A DNA stretch of 49,924 nucleotides from Treponema sp. (GTDB taxonomy: Bacteria > Spirochaetota > Spirochaetia > Treponematales > Treponemataceae). The stretch lies in the NCBI GenBank assembly GCA_017617145.1, contig JAFZWX010000122.1:1-49924 (forward strand). The letters run 5' to 3'. Below the pieces are notes generated by a model. The model was not told the origin of the DNA, did not search any database, and saw only the letters and a list, made by a program, of their open reading frames with translations. Each line of letters starts with the position of its first letter. Position 1 is the stretch's first letter. The position numbers and the translations under genes were made by a program. Shown here piece by piece: positions 16,228 through 23,702 of the stretch.

Positions 16228-17634
16228 TTAAAGTTCTTCCAGTTCTTCTATTTCTTCAATTTCCTCTATTTCGTCAACTTCGTCTACGCTTTCATTCTTT
16301 CCAATTTCTTCAATATTTTGTGTAATTGCATCGGCATCGTTGAAAAGATAATCATTGTATTCTTTAAGAACATTAGAGAAATCAACCTTGAGAAAAGTTT
16401 GCAGATATTTTTGTTCCTTGCGGATTTCATCATAATTTTCTATCATTATTGAAACAATCTGTTCATCAAGTTCGCCTTTTTCTGTCATGCTTTCAATAAT
16501 TCCAAGAGTATGTTCTTTTGAGAATTCACCTTTGTAGCTGCGGTTGTCTGTAAGAGCACTTGTGATATCAGCAATTGTTAAAATTCTTTGATTTTGTGTA
16601 AGCACTGAGCCATCAAGATGCTGAGGATAACCTGTTCCATTTAATTTTTCATGATGTCGGGAAGCGGTTTCATAAATATTTTTTGATACAATATTGCCTA
16701 AAATTCTTTTTGTATGATTTACATGGTAACGCATTATACCCATATCTTCCGGAGAAAGCTTTCCTGGAAATTCAAGAATCTTTGTAGGAGTTGCGATTTT
16801 TCCAATATCATGAACAATTGCCGAAGTAAACAGCGTATTCAAATCTTCATCTGTAAGTTCAAGACGCTTTCCAAGTGAAAGTGCATAACAGGAAGTATTA
16901 ATTGAATGTGTCAATGTAACTGTGCTTTTAAAATCAAGAAAATATACTAAAAGCTTAAGGAACTGCTGAGTGTCTTCCGGATTAAATCTTACCCTGTAAA
17001 GAAATTGCTCAAGCTCAAGATAATAGTCTATATTCTTTAATTGTTCTTCAAGCGCATGATTTTTGTTCAGTTCATTAAAGGTCTTTGCAAATTCCGGATC
17101 AAAGTAACCGGGTGCAAGCTCATTAATATCTTCTGGAAGTTTTTTATCTGGATTTTTCTGGATAAAGTCGCTTGCTCTTGCACACATATAAATAATTGAC
17201 TTGTAATCAGTTTGGTATATAAACTTCTTCAGATTTTCATCAAAAGGAGCATTAAAGCTTTCAAGAGCCTGAGAATCATTTTTAAGCGGTGTCATGAATT
17301 CCAGATAGTAATACGAAAACATATATTTGCTTTCGATTCTTTTTTCATCAGAAAAGAATTGTATATCGCTGGAGAAGGGTGTTTCACCATAAAGAATGTC
17401 ATGTCGGAAAAAACCCAGAGTGTGAAAAAGTGAAAGTATAACAAGATTGATTATGGAACATCTGCTGTTCATTGGATGTGCATTTGCAACCTGAAGGGCA
17501 AGATAAGCAGTCCGTTCATTATGTATAACTATGCTGTTATTAATATTGTACAGCATTCGGTTCGCAATCCTTATAATTTGTCCGGCATTAAGAGTATCTT
17601 TGGGTTTATGCACATCCAGGTCAAATTGAGCCAT
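16228..17634 (-). CDS. HD-GYP domain protein, probable cyclic-di-GMP phosphodiesterase
   Basis: A 468-residue protein. The C-terminal HD-GYP domain (about 240-410) contains the metal motif HDIGKIATP and the signature HHEKLNGTGYP, both intact, so it is likely to hydrolyse c-di-GMP. The N-terminal half (about 10-110) looks like a decayed HD domain with HTLG where HD would be. The last 25 residues are a run of Glu, Ile, Asp and Leu repeats, strongly acidic. The ATG at 17634 gives MAQFDLDVHKP; it has no ribosome-binding site and lies 9 nt from an extended -10, so it is probably leaderless. Confidence 0.9.
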   Translation of the reverse strand: MAQFDLDVHKPKDTLNAGQIIRIANRMLYNINNSIVIHNERTAYLALQVANAHPMNSRCSIINLVILSLFHTLGFFRHDILYGETPFSSDIQFFSDEKRIESKYMFSYYYLEFMTPLKNDSQALESFNAPFDENLKKFIYQTDYKSIIYMCARASDFIQKNPDKKLPEDINELAPGYFDPEFAKTFNELNKNHALEEQLKNIDYYLELEQFLYRVRFNPEDTQQFLKLLVYFLDFKSTVTLTHSINTSCYALSLGKRLELTDEDLNTLFTSAIVHDIGKIATPTKILEFPGKLSPEDMGIMRYHVNHTKRILGNIVSKNIYETASRHHEKLNGTGYPQHLDGSVLTQNQRILTIADITSALTDNRSYKGEFSKEHTLGIIESMTEKGELDEQIVSIMIENYDEIRKEQKYLQTFLKVDFSNVLKEYNDYLFNDADAITQNIEEIGKNESVDEVDEIEEIEEIEELEEL

Positions 17635-17643
17635 AACATTAAA

Positions 17644-17652
17644 ATTATACCA
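17644..17652 (-). promoter_or_regulatory. Extended -10 promoter of the HD-GYP/dgt operon
   Basis: The minus strand reads TGGTATAAT, a perfect extended -10, ending 9 nt before the ATG at 17634. The upstream half lies in a small palindrome (ACCAC/GTGGT). No clear -35 box. Confidence 0.6.
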
Positions 17653-17761
17653 CAACATGTGGTTTTTGTTTAGAATTTTTTCTTCTAATCAAAAAATAGG
17701 CAGAGCCGATAATTTAAGCAGATAAAGTTGAAAAAACTTTGTCATTCTGGAGGTGCAGAAA

Positions 17762-18139
17762 ATGACTTCGGCAATTGGAAATATCAATGCTTTCTCGTAT
17801 GGCAGTTCTTTTTCTGGAATTGCAGCTGCGGGAAAATTGTATGTTCCTGTAAGCAAATCGGCACTTTTGTATTCTCACTTTGATCATGTTTCGGGCGTTG
17901 CCGCAAAAGCAGGACAAAATGGTGTTTCAATCAGCAAAATCAGAATACTGAATTCTTTGATTGAACGCATGGCAGCAATTAAAAACGAACCTGCAAAACA
18001 AGTTTCAAATATCTCTCCTGAACAGGCAGACGCTCTTATACAAAATTATCAGAAACAATTGCAGCAGGCTCTTCAAACTCCTTATATCCTCAGCGGTGCA
18101 CAACCAATGGCAGGGGATCTTTTTTCTTTGTTGGCATAA
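17762..18139 (+). CDS. Unknown 125-residue protein
   Basis: Not recognised. The first 40 residues are rich in Ser, Gly and Ala (MTSAIGNINAFSYGSSFSGI). A likely helical region (about 60-105, NSLIERMAAI and ALIQNYQKQLQQAL) follows, and no signal peptide or membrane helix is visible. The ATG at 17762 is chosen because GGAGG lies eight bases upstream; a GTG three codons earlier sits too close to it. It stands alone and its 3' end runs directly into the structured element at 18143. Confidence 0.6.
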   Translation: MTSAIGNINAFSYGSSFSGIAAAGKLYVPVSKSALLYSHFDHVSGVAAKAGQNGVSISKIRILNSLIERMAAIKNEPAKQVSNISPEQADALIQNYQKQLQQALQTPYILSGAQPMAGDLFSLLA

Positions 18140-18142
18140 TCA

Positions 18143-18338
18143 TATAAATATACATTAGTCAGAGATTATCAGTCACGGCACAAACTTCCTTTTCGTTCTG
18201 TTTGTGACGTGGCGGATAATCTCTGACTTATTAATATATGTAGAGCCCTAGCTTAATTCACATCCCGCAAACAGGGCGAAAAGGAAGTTTGCGTGCTGTG
18301 AATTAAGCTGGGGCTCAGATATTTTTAATGTATATTTA
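18143..18338. other. 196-bp three-way-junction element with two long hairpins and complementary loops
   Basis: A perfect 14-bp outer inverted repeat (ATAAATATACATTA at 18143-18156, complement at 18325-18338) encloses two arms. Arm 1 (18157-18226) is a 28-position stem with two A-G mismatches and the 14-nt loop TTCCTTTTCGTTCT. Arm 2 (18242-18315) is a 30-position stem with two mismatches and the 14-nt loop AGGGCGAAAAGGAA. The two loops can pair at all 14 positions (two G-U). The arm stems are unrelated in sequence; only the tips (AAAC-loop-GTTT) are inverted copies. No T run marks it as an ordinary terminator. Confidence 0.75.
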
Positions 18339-18370
18339 TGCAAACTTTTTGAATAAATATGCACCTTTTA

Positions 18371-18399
18371 TTGACAATCCTACGCATTTTTACCATAAT
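18371..18399 (+). promoter_or_regulatory. Promoter of the aminotransferase gene
   Basis: A perfect TTGACA (18371-18376), 17-bp spacer and CATAAT (18394-18399). The -10 ends 10 nt before the ATG at 18410, leaving a leader of only about 3-4 nt and no room for a ribosome-binding site. Confidence 0.75.
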
Positions 18400-18409
18400 A
18401 TCTACCATT

Positions 18410-19696
18410 ATGAATAAACTTGCAATTGACTTAAACGAAACTCTTAAGGGTTCTGTTGTAGAAGCCCTTATGTCCGATATGGGTAAACGTCTGTATTTTC
18501 CGAATGGAATCATTTCTCAGGGTGCTGAGGCTGCAAAAGATGCTTATCTTGCAAACGGTACAATTGGTATGGCTGTTCAAGGCGGCACTCCTATAGAACT
18601 CGATTCCTATAAAAAATCAATGCCGTCTTTTAATCCACGCGAAACAGTTGCATATGCAAAAACAGCCGGAAATCCAGATCTTCGTGCTTTGTGGAAGGAA
18701 AAAATCATAGAAAAAAATCCGTCTCTTGCAGGTAAAAAAATATCTTTGCCTATTCTTGTTCCTGGTCTTACAGCAGTTCTTTCTTATGTTGCCGATTTAT
18801 TTGTAGATGAAACAAAACCTCTTCTTGCTGCTGATCCTTGCTGGGATAACTACGAGCTTATTTGTTCTGCGCGACGCAATGCAGAATTTCATCAGTTTAA
18901 GTGCTTTGATGGAAATGCTTTTAATCTTAAGGCACTTGAAGCTGCAATGAAAGCCGATGCACAAAAATATGGTTCTGTTCGTGTTCTTTTGAATTTCCCT
19001 CAGAATCCAAGCGGCTACAGCCCGACAAAAAATGAAGCAGCTGAAATTTGTCGTATTGTAAAAGAAATTGCACAAAGCGGTGCAAAGGTTCTTGTTCTTA
19101 GCGACGACGCTTACTTTGGACTTAATTACGAGGAAGATATTGAACCTCAGTCTCTTTTTGCCTATTTTGCAGATATGCACGAAAATATTCTTGCAATTAA
19201 AGCAGATGGTCCTACAAAAGAAGATTTTGCCTGGGGTTTTAGAACAGGTTTCGTTACTTTTGCATCTAAGGCACTTACCGATGAGCAGATTACAGCACTT
19301 CAGATTAAGTTTATGGCTGCAATCCGTTCTTCTGTTTCCTGTTCATCTACACCTTCTCAGGCACTTGTGATTCATGCTTTGAATGACGAGGCTCACAACA
19401 AACAGAAAATAGAACTTCGTGCAATGCTCAAACGCCGCTACGATGCAGTAAGAAAATTTGTTAATACACATACATCATCAGTTCTGGAACCTCTGCCTTT
19501 TAATTCAGGATATTTTATGAGTTTCAATGTTAAAACAGGTAATGCAGAAGATATCCGCAAAAAGCTTCTTGCCGAAAAAGGAATTGGTATTATTCAGATT
19601 GATGCAAATACTCTTCGTGTTGCATTCTCAAGTATTGATGAAGAAAAGATTGATGAAGTTTATTCAGCCATATATAATGTAGCTGAGGCTATGTAA
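18410..19696 (+). CDS. PLP-dependent aminotransferase (class I/II fold)
   Basis: A 428-residue fold-type I enzyme. Seen are NFPQNPSGY (the Asn that contacts PLP), LSDDAYFGL (Asp and Tyr), and IKADGPTKEDFAWGFRTGF with the likely Schiff-base Lys and the Arg that binds substrate carboxylate. It resembles aspartate or aromatic aminotransferases but the amino-acid substrate is not clear. The ATG at 18410 is preferred to an upstream one because it matches the family start and because the promoter lies between them; the mRNA would be almost leaderless. The lipoprotein gene follows directly. Confidence 0.85.
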   Translation: MNKLAIDLNETLKGSVVEALMSDMGKRLYFPNGIISQGAEAAKDAYLANGTIGMAVQGGTPIELDSYKKSMPSFNPRETVAYAKTAGNPDLRALWKEKIIEKNPSLAGKKISLPILVPGLTAVLSYVADLFVDETKPLLAADPCWDNYELICSARRNAEFHQFKCFDGNAFNLKALEAAMKADAQKYGSVRVLLNFPQNPSGYSPTKNEAAEICRIVKEIAQSGAKVLVLSDDAYFGLNYEEDIEPQSLFAYFADMHENILAIKADGPTKEDFAWGFRTGFVTFASKALTDEQITALQIKFMAAIRSSVSCSSTPSQALVIHALNDEAHNKQKIELRAMLKRRYDAVRKFVNTHTSSVLEPLPFNSGYFMSFNVKTGNAEDIRKKLLAEKGIGIIQIDANTLRVAFSSIDEEKIDEVYSAIYNVAEAM

Positions 19697-20947
19697 TTGG
19701 TGAAAAAAAACTTTATAGTTCTTCTTGCATGCGCATTTCTTTTTCTTTCCTGTAGTGAAACAGAACAGCAAAGGATTGTTATATGGACTTCTTGTGCTGA
19801 GTTTGCTCAATATACGGAGTTGTTTAATTATACACACCCTGGCAGCAATGCAGTAATTGTTTATAAGGAAAATCCTGCACAGGAGCTTCCACCCGCAAAA
19901 GACGAGCTTCCTCCAGATATTATTATTGGTTCCTGGCTTAGAACAGACAAAACACAAAAACAGTTTAAGTCTCTTGATTATCTTTTTGACCGTCAGACAA
20001 TTTCTTCTTCAATGTTTTATGAGCAGTTGCTGGAAGCAGGAAAGGTTCGTAAAACCCAGTATCTTCTGCCTGTTAGTTTTAATCTTCCTGCAGTTATTTT
20101 TGCCGATTCAAACAAGGATTATATTTCTGAAAACTATACAATGACACTTGATCAGATAAAAGCTGCCGGACTTAATTATAATGAAAAAAATAAAAAGGGA
20201 GCTTTTAGCCGTATAGGTTTTTTACCTTCTGCAAATGATGACTTTTTATATTTGACTACAAAGCTTTATGGAGTTGATTTCCGGGAAGAAAAAGGTCAGA
20301 TTATCTGGAGCGATTTGCGTTTGCGGAATGCTGTTTCATACGACAGAGATTGGATTATTAATACAAATGGTTCTGCCCAGGAAGAACAGGATTTTGCCTA
20401 TAAATATCTTTTTATGCCTGATTACAGACAAGTAACTTCTGGACGAACTCTTTTGGCTTATACAACAAGCAATAAAATGTTTGGATATATGAAAAGTCAG
20501 GAGCTTAATATTGATTACCGCTGGATTACAGGTGATGGTTTTATTCCTATTGAAGATTCGCTTTTAATGACAGGTATATATTCAAAGACAAGAAACGAGC
20601 AGGGTGCTACAGAATTCCTTACCTGGTTCTTTGATTCCGAAAATCAAAAATCAATTCTTGAACGTAAAATCGAAATGGAACTGAATAATGAAATGTTTGG
20701 AATTGCCGATGGATTTTCTTCTTTGCGAGATGTAACGGAACATATTCTTCCTATTTATTATAACCAGTTGCTTACTAATCTTCCTCCATCGCAGCTTTTA
20801 AAAGTACCACAAAAGCTTCCTGCACGCTGGGATTCCTATAAATCGGTTGTTGTTGAACCATATCTTAATGCTGCAATTACAACAGATGAAAAGACTTCTA
20901 TTTCTGAATATGAAGCTGAATGGCGTAAGAAGGTATTTGATAATTAA
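19697..20947 (+). CDS. Solute-binding lipoprotein (extracellular binding protein family 1-like)
   Basis: A 416-residue protein with a lipoprotein signal peptide: KKNF, a hydrophobic core and the lipobox LFLSC at about residue 19. The mature part begins RIVIWTSCAEFAQYTELFN and later has LPVSFNLPAVIF, the pattern of sugar-type ABC binding proteins. No permease or ATPase genes are near, so its transporter partner, if any, is elsewhere. The start is TTG at 19697 (GAGG eight bases before) or GTG at 19700; both directly follow the aminotransferase stop. MoxR follows after 9 bp. Confidence 0.75.
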   Translation: MVKKNFIVLLACAFLFLSCSETEQQRIVIWTSCAEFAQYTELFNYTHPGSNAVIVYKENPAQELPPAKDELPPDIIIGSWLRTDKTQKQFKSLDYLFDRQTISSSMFYEQLLEAGKVRKTQYLLPVSFNLPAVIFADSNKDYISENYTMTLDQIKAAGLNYNEKNKKGAFSRIGFLPSANDDFLYLTTKLYGVDFREEKGQIIWSDLRLRNAVSYDRDWIINTNGSAQEEQDFAYKYLFMPDYRQVTSGRTLLAYTTSNKMFGYMKSQELNIDYRWITGDGFIPIEDSLLMTGIYSKTRNEQGATEFLTWFFDSENQKSILERKIEMELNNEMFGIADGFSSLRDVTEHILPIYYNQLLTNLPPSQLLKVPQKLPARWDSYKSVVVEPYLNAAITTDEKTSISEYEAEWRKKVFDN

Positions 20948-20956
20948 GGAGTGTGT

Positions 20957-21955
20957 ATGGAAAACAAATACGTAGACTTGATAAATAAATGTAAAGCCGA
21001 ATGTGCTAAACGACTTGTAGGACAAGAAGCTCTTATTGATGATATTCTTACTGCCTTTGTTGCAGACGGACATGTACTTCTTGAAGGGGTTCCGGGGCTT
21101 GCAAAAACACTTGCCATTAAAACTGTAGCAGAAATTCTAGGACTTGATTTTAAACGCATCCAATTTACACCAGACCTTCTTCCTGCAGATGTGACAGGTA
21201 CTTTGATTTACGAGCAGAACAAAGGAAGTTTTAGCGTGCGCAAGGGACCTGTTTTTGCAAACGTTATTCTTGCAGATGAAATAAATCGTGCTCCTGCTAA
21301 GGTTCAATCGGCAATGCTTGAAGCAATGGAAGAGAGGCAGGTAACAATTGGTGAAGAAACTTATAAGCTTCCTTCTCCTTTTTTTGTACTTGCAACACAA
21401 AATCCTGTAGAACAGGAAGGAACCTATAATCTGCCAGAAGCAGAGCTAGACCGATTTTTGATGAAGCTTGTTGTTCATTATCCTTCTGCCGAAAATGAAA
21501 AGCTCATTGTAAAAACAGCAGGAAAGGCACCTTCTGTTCCTGTAAAAAAGATTATTGGCGCGGGTGATATTACTGCAATGCGACAGGCAGCCGAAAAAAT
21601 TACCTGCGATGAAAAAATAGTTGATTACATTGTAAACATTCTTGCCGTAACAAGACCCGAAGTCGGAACTGCTGCTTCAGAAAAAAATATACACCGTAAC
21701 GATACCGCTCACAGAACAGATATTACACGTTACATAACTTTTGGTGCTTCTCCTCGTGCAGGAATTGCAATGCTTCAATGTGCAAAGGTTCATGCATTTT
21801 TTGCTGGCCGCGATTTTGTTTTGCCAGAGGATGTAAAGGCTGTTGCGCTCAATGTTTTGCGTCATAGACTTGTTCTTTCTTACGAAGCTGCAGCCGACAA
21901 CATTACTGCAGATGAAATAATCACCCGCATATTGGACTTTATTCCGGTACCGTAA
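20957..21955 (+). CDS. MoxR-type AAA+ ATPase
   Basis: A 332-residue AAA+ protein. Walker A is GVPGLAKT, Walker B is ILADEINRAP, followed by the MoxR signatures QFTPDLLPADVTG and ATQNPVEQEGTYNLPEAELDRF. MoxR proteins act as chaperones that mature complexes with von Willebrand A domains, and the following genes encode exactly those partners. AAGGAG lies five bases before the ATG at 20957. The stop overlaps the next ATG by one base. Confidence 0.93.
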   Translation: MENKYVDLINKCKAECAKRLVGQEALIDDILTAFVADGHVLLEGVPGLAKTLAIKTVAEILGLDFKRIQFTPDLLPADVTGTLIYEQNKGSFSVRKGPVFANVILADEINRAPAKVQSAMLEAMEERQVTIGEETYKLPSPFFVLATQNPVEQEGTYNLPEAELDRFLMKLVVHYPSAENEKLIVKTAGKAPSVPVKKIIGAGDITAMRQAAEKITCDEKIVDYIVNILAVTRPEVGTAASEKNIHRNDTAHRTDITRYITFGASPRAGIAMLQCAKVHAFFAGRDFVLPEDVKAVALNVLRHRLVLSYEAAADNITADEIITRILDFIPVP

Positions 21956-22839
21956 TGGGTTACATAGACAGCGAATCCTTAGTAAAAAAAGCCTCATTTT
22001 TACGTCTACAGGCCCGCTCAATTGCCGACAGTATGAAAACAGGAAATTTCCGTTCGCTTTATCGTGGTCAGGGAATTGAATTTTCCGGGGTTCGTGATTA
22101 CATTCGTGGAGACGATATCCGTTCAATAGACTGGAACGTTACTGCAAGAATGGGTCGCCCTTATGTAAAGATTTTTGAAGAGGAACGCGAGCTTCAGATT
22201 TTTCTTGTAATGGATAGTTCGGCTTCTATGTTTCTGGATTGTTCAAACGGACAGCCTTTAAAATATGTTTGTGGTGCAAATATTGCGGCGCTCATAACTC
22301 TTGCAGCCGAAATGAACGGGTGTCCTGTAGGAGCAGTTTTCTTTGATGGAAATATTCATTTTTCCTGCAAACCTCTTTCGGGCAGGGAACAGACAATGCT
22401 CCTATTAACACATCTTGATAAACTTCCGGCAAATAAAACAAACGGATCTGTTCTTGCAAATGCCCTTATTGGTGCAGACAAAATCTTAAGAAAAAAATCA
22501 CTTATATTTGTAATTTCCGATTTTCGAAGTGCCGGCTGGGATACTCCTCTTATAAAACTTGCACAAAAAAATGATGTTGTTGCAATTCGCCTTACAGATG
22601 AATTTGACAGAATGCTTCCTTCTCTTGGTACTGTTGTTTTTAAAGATGCCGAAAGCGACCTTAAAATGACACTGCCAACATCTTCGCAAAAACTCAAGGA
22701 AGAATGGAAAAACCGTAATGAAAGTCTGCAATGGCGGTGGCAGGAAACCTGTAACAAGCATGGAATTACTCCAATGCTGGTAAATGTAACGGATGATCCG
22801 TTGCAGGTTCTGGTAGATTTGTTCGAGGCAAAAAAATGA
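21955..22839 (+). CDS. DUF58 protein of the MoxR/Bat operon
   Basis: A 294-residue protein with the DUF58 signature (GQGIEFSGVRDYIRGDDIRSIDWNVTARMGRPYVK) and a following von Willebrand A-like fold with the MIDAS-like VMDSSASM. DUF58 proteins are standard partners of MoxR ATPases. The ATG overlaps the moxR stop (TAATG) and its stop overlaps the next gene by 4 bp, so all are translationally coupled. Confidence 0.9.
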   Translation: MGYIDSESLVKKASFLRLQARSIADSMKTGNFRSLYRGQGIEFSGVRDYIRGDDIRSIDWNVTARMGRPYVKIFEEERELQIFLVMDSSASMFLDCSNGQPLKYVCGANIAALITLAAEMNGCPVGAVFFDGNIHFSCKPLSGREQTMLLLTHLDKLPANKTNGSVLANALIGADKILRKKSLIFVISDFRSAGWDTPLIKLAQKNDVVAIRLTDEFDRMLPSLGTVVFKDAESDLKMTLPTSSQKLKEEWKNRNESLQWRWQETCNKHGITPMLVNVTDDPLQVLVDLFEAKK

Positions 22840-23702
22840 TTTATATTCAAAGCCAGCAGTCTACTTTCCCTAAAGCAATTTATATTGGCGATAAAGCCGA
22901 ATTACGCTGTTCATTCAGTACAGGTATAACACTTTCTACAGGCACTCTTTCTACAGAAAGCTTTTCACAACCGCTGGATTTTTCGTTATATGATATAAAC
23001 GATTTGACTCTTCAAAAAACCGGAACAGATTATTATACGCTTGTAATCAGTTTTACCCCTTGGCGCACAGTACCAGTTATATTTCCCGATTATGAAATTG
23101 AAGGTGTTGGAACAATTCATTTTGAAGGAGTACAGGTAAAGTCTCTTGTGGAACAACAGGGAGTTACAGATATAAAAACCTTTAGTTCTCCGCTTTTGCT
23201 TCCCGGAACGGCGTATAAGATTTATGGTGGAATTGCTGTTTTTATTGTCCTGCTTATTGTAATTATACGGCTTATTGTTAAATGGCGTTCGGTTGTTCTC
23301 TGGTTAAAAAATGTAAAACTAAAAAGGCGTTACGCAAGAAGCCGAAAATATACAACGCGGGAATTGAAGTCACTTTTGCTGAAGAATGAGACTCCTGAAC
23401 AGATTTGTACAAAACTCCAGAAACTTATGCGCGAATATCTTGAGCTTCGTCTGGAATATCCTTTTACAAAAACACTCACCTCAGAAATGAGTCTTGCATT
23501 TGATAAAGCAACCCTTGGCCTTGCAGATGAAAACCGTTATTCTGCTTTTGAGAATATAATTTCTGTTTTCGTTCGTACAGATTACATAAGATTTTCTAAG
23601 GCTTTTGATGCAACATTTGGGGAAGGGGAGCTTTCAACTATTATAAACAATCTTATAGACGATATAACCATAATTGAAGAAGGAGGAGATGAAGATGCTT
23701 GA
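22836..23702 (+). CDS. Bat-operon membrane protein of unknown role
   Basis: A 288-residue protein between DUF58 and BatA. The first 120 residues are beta-rich and would lie outside the membrane. A single transmembrane helix (about 130-149, GGIAVFIVLLIVIIRLIV) is followed by a basic helical cytoplasmic part with ELKSLL and MREYLELR segments. In other Bat operons a similar position holds a small membrane protein tied to BatD, but I do not recognise a domain. It overlaps both neighbours. Confidence 0.65.
   Translation: MIYIQSQQSTFPKAIYIGDKAELRCSFSTGITLSTGTLSTESFSQPLDFSLYDINDLTLQKTGTDYYTLVISFTPWRTVPVIFPDYEIEGVGTIHFEGVQVKSLVEQQGVTDIKTFSSPLLLPGTAYKIYGGIAVFIVLLIVIIRLIVKWRSVVLWLKNVKLKRRYARSRKYTTRELKSLLLKNETPEQICTKLQKLMREYLELRLEYPFTKTLTSEMSLAFDKATLGLADENRYSAFENIISVFVRTDYIRFSKAFDATFGEGELSTIINNLIDDITIIEEGGDEDA

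Noticed and set aside
18157..18315. Integron attC sites (Treponema denticola has an integron)
   Set aside because: No GTTRRRY/RYYYAAC core boxes at the ends; the conserved part is the tip, not the base, and no integrase is visible.
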